A DNA stretch of 64,000 nt. Origin: CAVRUD01 sp963849635. Lineage in GTDB: Bacteria > Chloroflexota > Chloroflexia > Thermomicrobiales > UBA6265. The position numbers and the translations under genes are program-made. This document shows, piece by piece, positions 1 through 10,372 of this stretch (position 1 is its first letter; every line of letters begins with the position of its first letter). The stretch spans positions 682,001-746,000 of the forward strand of contig CAWKIA010000018.1 in the NCBI GenBank assembly GCA_963849635.1, written 5' to 3'. The notes under the pieces were generated by a model, which was not told the origin of the DNA, did no database searches, and saw only the letters and a list, made by a program, of their open reading frames with translations.

Positions 1-1092
1 TCCAGCTTGGCCTACTGCCAGTTCTCACCACCTTCTGGTACTACTTCATTTTTGCGCGCGGCCTTCCCAGTCAACAGGACCTCTTCTGGGGTCAGGCCCA
101 AGACGCCTGGTTCGATGAGGCCTGGCTGCTCGTGCAGCGCCTCTCATTTATCGAATTGATGTATGGCGGTCTGTTCGTGGTTCCGATCGCGGCCGGCGCC
201 CTGGCTGGAATCCGCGGCTCGATCAGGTTCCGCTGGCCGTGGGCATGGGCGCTTGTCGGGGCGTGGGGCGGCATCCTGATCCTTGGGCTACGCTACTTCG
301 GCGACGACGACACGCGGCTGCTCGATCCCAGCCGGCACGTGATGCCGTATATCCCCCACTTCCTCGGGCGGGCCGGCCTGGGCGCGGGAGACCTGCGTTA
401 CGCCCGTCCAGATGTCGCCGGCGACTGGTTCTGGAACGGCGTCACGGCGGTCTGCGCGATCTCGTCGATCGTTCTGGCCATCGTGCTAGCCCGTCGCGTC
501 AAGCCTGGTTCGCCGCGCAACGGCGGCCCCGCCGGCCTCCTCCTGATACTGGGTGTGGTCCAGGCAGGTGGAGTCGTGCCGCAGTCGCTCCTGTTTCGCA
601 ACTGGGTCATCTCGCTTGACCGATACCTGCTTCCTCTGCTCCCGTTCGCGATCGTGCTGGCGTTGTGGGCGCTTAAGGACGCTCGCTTTAATGAGCCGGT
701 CGCTTGGACAGTGCTTGCCATCCTGGCGGCAGTTTCGATTACCAGCACCCGAGACGCCTTGTATGTTCCAGCGGAACGTCTGGAACATGGCGAGGTTTGC
801 AAATGAAGATCTCGGCATCCCCAATACCCGCCTGGACGCCGGGTATGCGTGGGATTCCTATCATCTCTGGGAATATGGCTACGAGAACGAAATCCCTATT
901 CAGACTCCAAATCCGTATGGAACCTGGTGGACCGACACCTATGCGCCAGCTACTGACTCGTCCTACGTGGTGGCCGGCGCCCCGGTGGATGGATACACCA
1001 TCCTCTACCAGTTGGACTACTCGCAATGGTTGCAGGCCGATGACACGACGCTCTTCCTGATGCGCCGGAACGACGTGCCCGGTCCTCCGTAG
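1..1092 (+). CDS. Multi-pass membrane protein, glycosyltransferase-39-like C-terminal part (5' partial, frameshifted)
   Basis: The reading frame is already open at the window edge (frame of position 3), so the N-terminus is missing. The visible part has several hydrophobic segments followed by a soluble tail with Trp/Tyr-rich motifs (WNMARFAN, DAGYAWDSYHLWEYGY, WWTDTYAPATDSSYVV). This layout resembles the end of large dolichol-phosphate-sugar-type (GT39-like) membrane transferases or related uncharacterised proteins of Chloroflexota; the exact function is not clear. The first frame stops at 806. The conserved tail continues in another frame to 1092, and the join is at about 765, where one extra base restores the reading DALY-FQRNVWNMARFAN. 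I treat it as one gene with an indel. Confidence 0.6.
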
Positions 1093-1155
1093 AGATCTCC
1101 CCACCGTAAGCAATTCGTATGTGACCAGAGCAGGGACTCCGGAAGCAGATCCCGC

Positions 1156-2088
1156 TCAATCATCGAGCAGGGCCAGAACATCGGCGAACGCCTCGATTCC
1201 GGCCAGGGTGTTCGGCTCCAACCAGACCTGGACATGGGAAATTCCGGCCACCGCGTGATTGCGTAGGGACTCCGCTAGCTCCTCGGGACTCCCGGCAATC
1301 GGAGGCGCCGACATGGTGGACGGTGCATGTGGTCCCACTTTAATGTTCACCGCCGCCGTCCGCTCCAGCGTTCGCGGATCACGTCCCGCCGCAATGCAGG
1401 CGGCATCCACCCTCGCCAAGAGCGGGCGCAATTGCTCCAACTCGTTGTTTGTCTCGCTGAACCAGACGTTCCACTGATCGGCGTAGCGTGCCGTCAGGTC
1501 GAGCATCCGGGGGCCAGTCGTGCCGAACATGATGGGAGGACCACTCGGGCGAGGGCCGCGGGGTTGGAGGACAGCGGAGCGTGCCTGGGAATACGTTCCA
1601 TCGAAGTCGACGCGGCCGTCGCGAAGAAGACCCGTAATGATCTGAATCGACTCCGCAAAGCGATCGACCCTGTGGTCAAAGGGGTACCCGAACATCCGGT
1701 ACTCCGGCTCGTTCCAACCTGCCCCCAGACCAAGGATAAGCCGCCCGCCGCTGATCTCTTCGACCGTGTCGGCCATCTTTGCCAGCATTGCCGGGTTTCT
1801 GAACCCTGTGCAGAGAACGAGAGTCCCGATCTCCGCCCGCTCCGTCACGGCCGCCAGCGCCGCGATCAGCGACCAGCACTCCCACGGACCCCGCGTTTCC
1901 AACTCATTCTGGTGGATGAAGTGGTCCGTCACCCAGATCGAATCGAATCCAACCGCTTCGGCCGCCCGCGCCATAGCCAGCAGATCGGGCCAGCGCGCCG
2001 TCGCGCCATCCATCTGCCCCTCGGTCTCAGGAAGCAACAACCCGACCTTCAGCGGGCGCGTCCGGGAAGCGGCCATGGCATGCTCCAT
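1156..2088 (-). CDS. LLM-class F420-dependent oxidoreductase (luciferase-like TIM barrel)
   Basis: About 310 residues, the normal length for single-domain luciferase-like monooxygenase family proteins. Family hallmarks are the N-terminal LKVGLLLP strand, AEAVGFDSIWVTDHF, TLVLCTGFRNPAMLAKMADTVEEISGGRLILGLGAGWNEPEYRMFGYPF and the later PPIMFGTTGPRMLDLTARYADQWN. The GLGAGW-E-EY signature is typical of members that use deazaflavin F420 rather than FMN, so F420H2-dependent oxidoreduction of an unknown substrate is likely. Start codons at 2091 (GTG), 2088 (ATG) and 2076 (ATG) are all possible; the last has a GGAG six bases upstream. It diverges from the ABC transporter operon that starts at 2398. 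Confidence 0.85.
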   Translation of the reverse strand: MEHAMAASRTRPLKVGLLLPETEGQMDGATARWPDLLAMARAAEAVGFDSIWVTDHFIHQNELETRGPWECWSLIAALAAVTERAEIGTLVLCTGFRNPAMLAKMADTVEEISGGRLILGLGAGWNEPEYRMFGYPFDHRVDRFAESIQIITGLLRDGRVDFDGTYSQARSAVLQPRGPRPSGPPIMFGTTGPRMLDLTARYADQWNVWFSETNNELEQLRPLLARVDAACIAAGRDPRTLERTAAVNIKVGPHAPSTMSAPPIAGSPEELAESLRNHAVAGISHVQVWLEPNTLAGIEAFADVLALLDD

Positions 2089-2091
2089 CAC

Positions 2092-2397
2092 CTACTTGCG
2101 TTTCGAGCAGTTACCAGAATTCCGCGTTGGGTGCCTCACCTCTTACCACGGCGCTAATGGACCGTCAACGGCGCCTGCGTTTCCCGACCACCTCCTCACC
2201 CGCGTCGGCTTCTGCATGGACCACCTGAAATGGCACCGGAGTAAGCCGCGACTTCTACGCTTCGCAACGCCCAACGCTCGGTGGCCTCAGTCAGATCTTG
2301 ACAGAACCGTAGACCTCCCCCACCCTACAGGAGCGCGAAACCGGGTCAACATGATCTCCCCGCCCGCCGGCACGACGGCGTGTCGCAGAGGACGAGC
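2092..2397. other. Divergent intergenic region, 306 bases
   Basis: This gap separates the leftward oxidoreductase from the rightward sugar ABC operon and must hold promoters for both. I see no convincing -35/-10 pair, repeat or RNA gene in it. The region just before the ATPase start carries a GCAGAGGACGAGC stretch that may serve as a weak ribosome binding site. Confidence 0.4.
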
Positions 2398-3968
2398 ATG
2401 GACGAACGCGAGCCCGCACCGGTCCCGTTGCTCCGGGTCGAAGCGATCAGCAAGAGTTTCCCTGGCGTACTTGCACTCAAGGACGTCAGTCTTGAAGTGC
2501 GGCCCGGCGAGGTCCTGGGGCTGGTCGGAGAGAACGGTGCCGGCAAAAGCACCCTGATGAAAATTCTCTCCGGCGTTTACGCGCCGGATGGTGGCCAGAT
2601 TCTGCTCGACGGCCTCCCGGTCAACATCCACGATCCCCGCCACGCCCAACGCCTCGGCATCTCCATCATCTACCAAGAATTCAATCTAATGCCGAACCTC
2701 TCGGTCGAGGAGAACGTCTTCGTCGGTCGAGAACCGAATAGCGGCGGCGTTCGTCCGTTGGCGGCAGTTGCGCGCAAAGACGCAAGTACTTGCTCGACCA
2801 GCTTGGGGTCCAACTTGATCCCGGAGCGATCGTGCGCGACCTCTCTGTCGCTGAGCAGCAGATGGTCGAGATTGCCAAGGCACTCTCCCTTAATGCCCGC
2901 CTCGTGATCATGGACGAGCCGACCTCAGCTCTCACCGACACCGAGGTCGCGGCGCTCTTCCGCATCATCCGCGGCCTGAAGGCGCGCGGCCTTGCCGTGA
3001 TCTACATCTCACACCGCTTCGAAGAGATCTTCGCCATCTGCGATCGGGTTACTGTCCTGCGTGATGGCCAGCTTGCCGGAGAGTTCCCGATCTCCGCCGC
3101 CACTCCCGACCTCGTTGTTCGCCTAATGGTCGGCCGCCCCCTCGACGACCTCTTCCATTCCGAGGAAGCCGAACGCCGCCGGAATTCCGTCGAAGCTCAG
3201 CAAGAGGAGCCCGTACTCAATGTCCGCGGCCTTGGCCGGACCGGGACCGTGCGAGACGCCGCAGCCATCGTCCTTGAAGATGTCACTTTCAGTCTGCGGC
3301 CCGGCGAGATCGTCGGCCTCGCCGGTCTCGTCGGTTCCGGCCGCACCGAGATCGCCCGCGCCATTTTCGGGGCCGACGCCTACGACCGCGGTGAGATTCT
3401 GGTCGCGGGCCAGCCTTCTCGCATCCGCTCACCCCGTGACGCGATTCGCCTCGGTATCGGTCTCGTACCGGAAGATCGCAAGCTCCAGGCGCTGATCCTT
3501 AAGCTGGCGATCCGCGAGAATCTCAGTCTGTCAATTCTCGACAGACTCGGCCGGTTCGGGGTCGTGGGACGCAGGGCAGAACGGGCGCTGGCTCGGCGCC
3601 TGGTTGACTCGCTCCGGGTGAGGACTCCGTCGATCGAGCAGAAGGTCCTCAACCTATCCGGCGGGAACCAACAAAAGGTCGTTATCGCCAAGTGGCTCGC
3701 CCTCCATCCTCGCATCCTGATCATGGACGAGCCGACCCGCGGCGTCGACATCGGCGCGAAAGCCGAAGTCCACAGCCTCATGCACAAACTTGCCGCTGAC
3801 GGCGTCGCCATCCTGATGATCTCTTCCGAACTCCCTGAGATCCTCGGCATGAGTGACCGCATCCTCGTCATGCGTCAGGGACGCATCGCCGGGGAGCTGG
3901 CCAGAGCCGACGCAACCCAGGAGGCCATCATGGCCGTCGCCACCGGAGTCGTAAATCTAGAGCCGTGA
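2398..3968 (+). CDS. CUT2 sugar ABC transporter ATP-binding protein (RbsA/XylG-like, two frameshifts)
   Basis: Energises uptake of a pentose- or inositol-like sugar at the inner face of the membrane. It has the duplicated ABC architecture of CUT2 ATPases. The first half carries GLVGENGAGKST (Walker A), DLSVAEQQMVEIAKAL (signature) and LVIMDEPTSAL (Walker B). The second half has the characteristically degenerate GLAGLVGSGRTE loop, LSGGNQQKV and ILIMDEPTRGVD. The frame is broken twice between the Q-loop and signature of the first half: near 2743 and at about 2777, within an AAA run, each reading as one extra base. Restored, it reads FVRWRQLRA-RRKYLLDQLGV. The total of about 520 residues is normal. 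Permease and binding-protein genes follow. The ATG at 2398 was chosen because the coding match begins just after it. Confidence 0.87.
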
Positions 3969-3984
3969 ACTGGTGGAGGGAATC

Positions 3985-5020
3985 ATGGCGACGGAGATGA
4001 GCGCAGCAGCTGGAGCAGCGCCGATGGAACCACCGGGACGGCGGATCGACGCGGTCGATCTCCTCGGCCGCTTCGCGCCAGTCCTCTTCCTGATCGTCTT
4101 GGTCGTGATCTTCAGCATCCAAGAACCCAATTTTGCCACCGAGCGCAACTTTTGGTTCCTCCTCCGTCAGAATTTCGTCTACGGCATCCTCGCAGTCGGG
4201 ATGACCTTCGTCATCCTTACTGGCGGCATTGACCTCTCGATCGGATCGGTCGTCGCCTTTTCCGGCCTCGTCGCGGCCGCCGTTGCCAAGGGAAGTAACT
4301 GGCGCGACGTGGGCAACCCGGACGGCGGTGGCATTGATGTCATGTGGGCGATCCTGGCGGCGGTCGGGGTCGGCGCGGGCGCCGGGTTAATCCACGGTTT
4401 CGCCATTGCCAAGCTGAAGGTGCCCGCATTCGTCGTCACCCTGGGAGGATTAGCCGCCTGGCGCGGTGCCGCCCAGGTCCTCTCCGACGGCCAGCCGATC
4501 AACAAATTCTCCGATGATTACCGCTACTGGGGTTCGCAGATTCATCGGACGGGTGCCGGTCCCAGTCGTTCTCTTCGCCGCCTTCATCGTCGTCGGCTAC
4601 CTCGTCCTTCGCTACACGACCTACGGCCGCTGGATCTATGCCGTCGGCGGCAACCCTGAGGCGGCCCGCCTCTCCGGCCTGAACACAACCGGCCTCATCT
4701 TGAGCGTCTACGTCATCAGTGGCTTCTGCGCCGGGCTTTGCGGCTTCATGCTCACTTCGCGCCTTGGCGCCGCCGAGGTCGTTGCCGCCCAGGGCTACGA
4801 ACTCACCGTCATCGCTGCGGTCGTCATCGGCGGCACCAGCCTCTTCGGAGGCGAAGGCAGCGTCCTCGGCACCCTCGTCGGCACCCTTTTGATCGGAGTC
4901 CTCAACAGTGGTCTCGCCATCAACAACGTCAACCCTTACTACCAACCAATCATCATCGGCCTGATCGTCGTCTTGAGCGTTTACCTCGACCAATTCGCGA
5001 AACGTCGCCGCCGGGGATAG
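3985..5020 (+). CDS. CUT2 sugar ABC transporter permease (RbsC-like, one frameshift)
   Basis: Membrane channel subunit of the same transporter. Several hydrophobic helices are seen, with the CUT2 permease motifs GMTFVILTGGIDLSIGSVVAFSG, KLKVPAFVVTLGGLAAWRG, IYAVGGNPEAARLSGLN and GTSLFGGEGSVLGTLVGTLLIGVLNSGLAI. The first frame ends at 4659, but the family match moves to the next frame at about 4533 in a GGGG run (RYWG to RRFIGRVPVPVVLFAAF), which reads as one extra base. ATG 3985 is preferred over GTG 3973 because TGGAGGGA lies immediately upstream at proper spacing. It begins 16 bases after the ATPase stop, so the two genes are probably co-transcribed and translationally linked. Confidence 0.87.
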
Positions 5021-5092
5021 CAGTGAGCTATCAGCCGCCGGGTATCAGCTTTAAGCCAGTGGCTCACGGCTGACTGCTGATAACTGACCGCT
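5018..5092. repeat. Imperfect inverted repeat after the permease gene
   Basis: The left arm, 5018-5034, starts on the permease stop codon. The right arm, 5076-5092, matches its reverse complement at about 14 of 17 positions, sharing the word GCTGATA. It could form a hairpin in the mRNA between the permease and binding-protein genes, or be a dispersed repeat unit. It has no T-tract, so a terminator role is unproven. Confidence 0.45.
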
Positions 5093-5286
5093 GTGCTGGA
5101 CCGGATCACACGAAAGGAGGGAAAGGGACGGGAGTCTCGCCCAGCTGGGAGCGCCAGCGGGAAGCGCACACGGGGCAACGGTGCCCCACGGACGGACCGG
5201 CGGCGCATGGTGCGTTGCGGCAACTCGTCTGAGGAACCCATCACACGCGGCCTGCCATGCGGGCGCCGCGTGCATAGGAGGGAACG

Positions 5287-6387
5287 ATGCGCGGACAACG
5301 GCTGATCACATCCTTGCTCACCGGGACGCTGACGCTCGGTCTGGTGGCGAGCCTGCCATTGGTCGCCGCGGCGGCGCCCGCCCGGCAAGACACGCTCCAG
5401 ATCGCCTTTTCGGTCCCTGGGCTCCAATTCCCATTTTTCGTCCACATGATGGACATCGCCGAGGCCAAAGCCGCCGAACTTGGAGTCGAGTTGATCAAGC
5501 TCGACGGCCAGGACAACTCGGCCACGCAGTCGGCCGGCCTCGAGACGATGATCACCGATCAGGTCGATGGCGTCGTCATCTCGCCCAAAGATGTCGAGGC
5601 ACTCGCCCCGGCGATTCAGGCGGTCGTAGACGCCGGCATCCCCGTCGTCACCGTCGACCGCAACGTCACCGGCGCGACGACACTGGCCCACGTCGGCGCC
5701 GACAACGTCCGCGGCGGCGAGCTGCAAGGCGAATACTTGCTGTCAATCCTCCCGGACGGCGGCAAGGTGATCGAGCTTCAGGGCAGCGTCGGCGCGTCGC
5801 CGGCGATCGACCGAGACGCTGGTTTCAAGGCCGCTGTCGCCGACCATCCCGAGATCGAGATCGTCTTCGACCAGACTGCCGCCTTCGCGCGGGACCAGGG
5901 CCTGACTGTGACCGAGCAAGCGCTCCAGGCCAACGCTGACGTCGACGCAATCGTCTGCGCAAATGACGACATGGCCTTTGGCGCAGCCGAAGCCGCCGCC
6001 GGAGCCGGTCTCGAGATTCCGATCATCGGTTTTGATGCACTGCCCGAGGCCCTCCAGGCCGTCCAGGATGGCACCCTGGCCGCGACTGTCGAGCAGTGGC
6101 CAGGTCGCCAAACCAGCGGGGCAATGGACATCCTCCTCGACTTCATCCAGGACGGCACCGAGCCGGCCGAGCACGACACATTCATCGAGCCGACCCTGAT
6201 CACCGCTGACAACCTCGGTGAAGCAGAGCGCGCCGCCGAGGCCGGGATCACCCCGACCGGCTCCCCCGAGGCAGGCACCCCCGCCGCCTTTGGCGGCAGC
6301 CGCGCTCATGCCCGTGCCATGACCGCATCGATGGCAGGCCCCCGGCTTGCTATCCGCCCGACCCCCCTAACCGTCCTGCTCGACTAA
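5287..6387 (+). CDS. CUT2 sugar ABC transporter substrate-binding protein (RbsB-like)
   Basis: Extracytoplasmic sugar receptor that feeds the upstream ATPase/permease pair. Residues 1 to about 30 form a signal peptide (basic MRGQR, hydrophobic core, AAAAP). The mature part is a periplasmic-binding-protein type I fold: QIAFSVPGLQFPFFVHMMDIAEAKAAELG, DNSATQSAGLETMITDQVDGVVISPKD, GIPVVTVDRNV, HVGADNVRGGELQGEYL and the hinge region IVCANDDMAFGAAEA. The ATG is preceded by GGAGG at 5277. The gene lies 266 bases behind the permease, an unusual order since the receptor is often first. The last 30 or so residues after GSPEAGTPAA are basic and unlike the family, so the true stop may have been missed through an indel near 6285. 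The sugar cannot be told from sequence. Confidence 0.87.
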   Translation: MRGQRLITSLLTGTLTLGLVASLPLVAAAAPARQDTLQIAFSVPGLQFPFFVHMMDIAEAKAAELGVELIKLDGQDNSATQSAGLETMITDQVDGVVISPKDVEALAPAIQAVVDAGIPVVTVDRNVTGATTLAHVGADNVRGGELQGEYLLSILPDGGKVIELQGSVGASPAIDRDAGFKAAVADHPEIEIVFDQTAAFARDQGLTVTEQALQANADVDAIVCANDDMAFGAAEAAAGAGLEIPIIGFDALPEALQAVQDGTLAATVEQWPGRQTSGAMDILLDFIQDGTEPAEHDTFIEPTLITADNLGEAERAAEAGITPTGSPEAGTPAAFGGSRAHARAMTASMAGPRLAIRPTPLTVLLD

Positions 6388-6483
6388 CCTCGAACTCCAG
6401 GTCAGTCCGGGGACTCCTCACTCCGGTCCACGGCGGTCGTTATTCAGAGCAATTCGAGGAGTCTCGATCGACGGGTCGCAATG

Positions 6484-6538
6484 ACAACGCCACACGCTAC
6501 GAGAAACGATGCCGTACTCTCGTGACGTGTGGCGTTGT
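6484..6538. repeat. Long interrupted hairpin between sugar ABC operon and STAND regulator
   Basis: ACAACGCCACACG at 6484-6496 is the exact reverse complement of 6526-6538. Inside it, ACGAGA (6499-6504) pairs with TCTCGT (6518-6523), separated from the outer stem by a two-base mismatch on each side, leaving a 13-base loop. This makes 19 base pairs in 55 bases. There is no T-run, so it is not a standard intrinsic terminator. It lies about 100 bases after the ABC operon and 105 bases before the next gene, so an operator, attenuator or mobile palindrome is possible. Confidence 0.6.
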
Positions 6539-6642
6539 AACAACACGGCGTCATTTGTCCATCGGTACCTCGACTGTTTCTCCGGCAAACTGCGTGGCGG
6601 AGTCGACCAGGATAAGAAAAAGCGATACTTTGAAGAGGATCA

Positions 6643-9124
6643 ATGAATCTGGCGGTACAGTTCGCCCAGGGTGTGCTCGACCCTTTTCCTCAATTCGACT
6701 CCGAGCCCGCGATGATGTCAAACGGCAGGAGCGGATCGGCGCCGATGCAAGAGTCTGCTCACAACCCCGTCCGCATCCGACCGGAGGTGGTGCCGGTCGG
6801 ATCTTCGTCTTGGGTTGCCGATCCTCCCCCACTTCCGGCGCCAGCGGCTCCGCTTGTAGGCCGGGAGGCAGAAGTCGACACGGCGCTGGCTCTCCTCTCC
6901 AACCCCGATGTACGACTTCTCACCCTGACCGGCCCTGGCGGGGTGGGGAAGACCCGGCTCGCACTCCACGTTGCCAGGTCCATTGCCGAGAATGCGCGGA
7001 AGCTGATCTGGTTTATCCCCCTTGCTTCCGTTCGCGACCCAGATGCCGTGATGCCCGCAATCGCATCCGGCCTTGGCGTTCGCGAGTCTCGAAAGCTGTC
7101 ACCGGTGGCAGAGATCTCGCGCCAATTAGGCAATACAGATGCCCTTCTTATCCTCGACAACGTCGAGCAGGTTATCGACTCGGCGACCGCTATCGCGAAC
7201 CTGCTCTCTGGCTTGCCCAACTCCCAGATCTTGATTACGAGCCGCGAACCGCTCCGAGTCTCAGGCGAGCACGTTCTACCTGTGCCGTGCCTGAAATCGC
7301 CTGATGCCTTGCGCCGGTTATCTGCGACCGAGATCGGGGAATTGTCGGCGGTCAAGCTGTTTGTAGCCCGGGCGTCGGCGTCGGCTCCGGGGTTTACGTT
7401 GGATGACGACGCGGCTACGGAATGTTGCGGCGATCTGCCGCCGCCTGGATGGGCTGCCGTTGGCGATCGAACTTGCCGCCACCTGGATTCGGATTTTCTC
7501 GCCGCAGGAAATTCTCAGGCTCCTCGGGCGCCGGCTGCCGATGTTGATGAATGGGCCGCGCGATCTACCAGAGCGCCTGCGGACAATGCATGCGGCAATC
7601 GGTTGGAGTCACGATCTGATTGCCCGCACTGAGCAAGTCTTCTTCCGGCGACTGGCTGTGTTCGAAGGAGGTTTTCCGGTCCAGGCTGTCTCGGTGGTCG
7701 ATGTCGAAAATCGGACGGGCGCCAACAATGAGTCTCCAGCACATTTCCTGGCGATCTCGGCCCTCGTCGACAAGAGCCTGCTCCAACTCGACAGCAGCGC
7801 GAGTTCAACCAGATTCTCGATGCTGGAGACCGTCCGGGAGTACGCGATCGAGCAATTGGCGGGCGATCCGGCGGCAACCACAGTCCGCACACGGCACGCA
7901 CACTGGTACTTGGGATTTGCCGAACAGACCGAAGCCCGCTGGCAGGTACCGGGCGGAGGTTCCATCACCGAGTTTCTGCCCGAATACGATAACCTGCGCG
8001 CGGCCCTAGCCTGGTTTGAAGAGTCCGGCGATGCGACCTCGATGCTGACGCTGGCGGCGGCAACGGGCTCGTTCTGGTTGCATACGGGTCACTTGCGCGA
8101 GGGCCTCAACTGGCTGGAACGTGCGGTTACCTTGGGATCCACAACCGGCGCGCCCGTAGATCGGGTCTCGATGGCGATCAGTTGGCGCGGGGTGCTTTCG
8201 ACCGCCGCCGGAGATCGGTTGGGCGCCCGCTCCTCGCTGGAGCATGCCCTGGCGCTGCGCCGGGAGACGGACAACTGGGAAGGGGTCGCCCACACGCTCC
8301 GTCACCTAGGCCTCCTCGACCTCACCTCGGGGTATCTGGATTCGGCCGAGACGCGCCTCAGCGAGTCAGAAGCGCTATTCCGCGCCCATCAACACGATTC
8401 CGGACACGCGATGGTCCTGGACATGATGGCCGAAATCGCCTTTATTCGACGCGATCTCAACGAGGCAGCCCGGTACTCCACGGAGGCGGTGACCGTCGCC
8501 CGCAGGTCCGGCAACCGGATGAGGATCGCCCTGGCGCTTGTTGGTACCGCGCAGGTCGATGTCCTCGAGGGGTCGACGGAACGGGCGATGATGTCCTGCG
8601 CGAGGCAGTGACGCTCGCGCAGGAGGTCGGGTATCGCTTCGGCGTGGCCGATGCCATCTCGTGCGTCGCGTGCGTCATCGGTCTGCGGCGACCCGCCCAG
8701 GCGGTCCGGCTGCTCGCGGCCGCGACCGCCATCCGTGAGGCGCTGGACCTCGATCATTTTTGCCACGACGCGCAGTATCGCCGCTCACTCGCGGCATCGC
8801 GCGACTGGCTCAATCCCGCCGCCTATCAAGATGCTCTGGGAACAGGGCCGGCAGATCGATCTGGATGCGGCAGTCGCCGAAGCCTGGAGCCACCCGGAAC
8901 GGCCCGTGTCGTCCTCCATTTCGGACGTCGCCTCAGATCTCTCTCCGCGAGAACGCGAGGTTCTCGCACTTCTCGCGCAAGGGAGATCGAACCCTGAGAT
9001 CGCGGACGTTCTCTCGATCAGTCGCAAAACCGTCGCGGTTCACGTCTCCAAGATCCTTGGCCGTCTCGGCGTTGAAAGCCGGTCCGCCGCGGTCGCGGTC
9101 GCCATCCGGTCAAATCTCGTCTAG
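6643..9124 (+). CDS. STAND-type LuxR-family transcriptional regulator (three frameshifts)
   Basis: Large regulator of about 826 residues when frames are joined. Order: short N-terminal extension; NTPase domain with LVGREAEVDTAL and LTGPGGVGKTRLA (P-loop), LLILDNVEQVI and ITSREPLRVSGE; winged-helix region with ICRRLDGLPLAIELAATWI; TPR-like helical repeats; and a C-terminal LuxR helix-turn-helix with LSPREREVLALLAQGRSNPEIADVLSISRKTVAVHVSKILGRL. The open frame changes at about 7419 (one extra base), 8588 (one missing) and 8836 (one extra); the protein match is continuous across each. Such proteins bind a ligand or partner through the repeat domain and activate transcription on nucleotide exchange. 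The target is unknown. Its relative at 26554 has the helix-turn-helix at the other end. Confidence 0.8.
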
Positions 9125-9391
9125 CGATTCGCATTCGAGACATCATCGGCCGCCGACCGCGAGTTGGCGGACCTCGCGTGTTCGGGCTCGATAAGACACC
9201 TGACCTATTGCAACGTCAAATGGCAATCAGAGAATTAGGTAACCTGCCGGATGTGAAATACGCAAACACGCGATAATCTGCGTCTATGCAGCGGTTGAGT
9301 GGAGCGATTGTGGGCAGCTTGGGTCACAAGCTGTACGGCGGCGCTGTGCGGCACCCATTTGTCTTGTGAGTCGATGAAGGAGAAACGTGCA

Positions 9392-10240
9392 ATGGCGAAT
9401 TCCGAAGGCTATGCAAACTCGGCCGCGCTCGTGGACACCGCCTGGGTTGCGGACCGCGCGGGCGGCGACGATATCCGCCTGATCGAGGTCGATGTAGACA
9501 CCAGCGCCTACTCCACCGGCCACATTGGCGGCGCGGTCGGTTGGAACTGGCAGGTCGACCTGCAGCAGCGACCGAGCCGCGACATCCCCACCCAGCAGGA
9601 ATGGGAAGCACTCCTCGGTCGCTCCGGTGTTAGCCCCGCCTCCACGGTGGTCCTCTACGGCGACAACAACAACTGGTTCGCCGCCTTCGCCTACTGGCTG
9701 TTCAAGCTCTACGGCCACGGTGACGTCAAACTCATGAACGGCGGCCGGGCGAAGTGGATCGCCGAAGGGCGCGACCTCACCACCGACGAACCCACCGTCA
9801 CGACCACCCAGTACGCGGTCACCAACCCCAACCTCGGTCTGCGCGCCTTCCGAGACGATGTCGCGGCCTCGATCGGCGATGCGTCCGGATTGGTCGACGT
9901 CCGCTCGCCGAAGGAGTACTCCGGTGAGTTACTTGCGCCGGAGAACCTGCCCCAGGAGGGCGCCCAGCGCGGTGGGCACGTCCCCGGCGCCCAGAACATC
10001 CCCTGGGCCACTGCCGTGGCCGAGGACGGCACATTCAAGGCGAAGGACGACCTGGCCGCTCTCTACGGTGGCAAGGGCATCACCGCCGACCATCCGACGA
10101 TCACCTATTGCCGCATCGGCGAGCGCAGTGCCCACTCCTGGTTTGTGCTCACCGAGCTCCTGGGCTACCCCAATGTCCGCAACTACGACGGCTCCTGGAC
10201 TGAGTGGGGCTCCCTCATCGGCGCCCCTATCGAGCAGTAG
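9392..10240 (+). CDS. Thiosulfate/3-mercaptopyruvate sulfurtransferase (two rhodanese domains)
   Basis: Transfers sulfane sulfur from thiosulfate or mercaptopyruvate to a thiophilic acceptor in the cytoplasm. The first rhodanese domain (about residues 1-140) is the inactive structural copy, with LIEVDVDTSAYSTGHIGGAVGWNW and VVLYGDNNNWFAAFAYW. The second carries the active-site loop CRIGERS (Cys thiolate) after TITY, then SWFVLTELLGYPNVRNYDGSWTEWG. The length of 282 residues is usual. ATG 9392 was chosen over GTG 9299 and ATG 9374 because AAGGAG lies about 10 bases upstream. It stands alone and is followed by a strong palindrome. Confidence 0.9.
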   Translation: MANSEGYANSAALVDTAWVADRAGGDDIRLIEVDVDTSAYSTGHIGGAVGWNWQVDLQQRPSRDIPTQQEWEALLGRSGVSPASTVVLYGDNNNWFAAFAYWLFKLYGHGDVKLMNGGRAKWIAEGRDLTTDEPTVTTTQYAVTNPNLGLRAFRDDVAASIGDASGLVDVRSPKEYSGELLAPENLPQEGAQRGGHVPGAQNIPWATAVAEDGTFKAKDDLAALYGGKGITADHPTITYCRIGERSAHSWFVLTELLGYPNVRNYDGSWTEWGSLIGAPIEQ

Positions 10241-10309
10241 GGCGCACTCGAAAGGTACCTTCAGGCACGATCTTGCGCTCGGCGACTCGGCCAACTGAGG
10301 AGAAAACGC

Positions 10310-10343
10310 AACAGCCGCGCGGAGCATGCTCCGCGCGGCTGTT
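10310..10343. terminator. Perfect 34-base palindrome, probable terminator between converging genes
   Basis: Both halves are exact reverse complements, with AACAGCCGCGCGGAGCA on the left arm. It lies 70 bases after the rhodanese stop and 30 bases after the stop of the leftward small gene at 10373. A short A-run on the left (10303-10306) would read as T-run on the minus strand, so it best fits termination of the leftward transcript but may work in both directions. Confidence 0.7.
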
Positions 10344-10372
10344 CGCATGATGACGCCGGTAGATGCCGACAG

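Noticed and set aside
1327..2157. 276-codon open frame on the plus strand
   Set aside because: Antisense to the LLM oxidoreductase, which matches its family end to end.
9299..9391. Longer rhodanese protein from GTG 9299
   Set aside because: The extra residues do not resemble the family, and the AAGGAG before ATG 9392 gives a better start.
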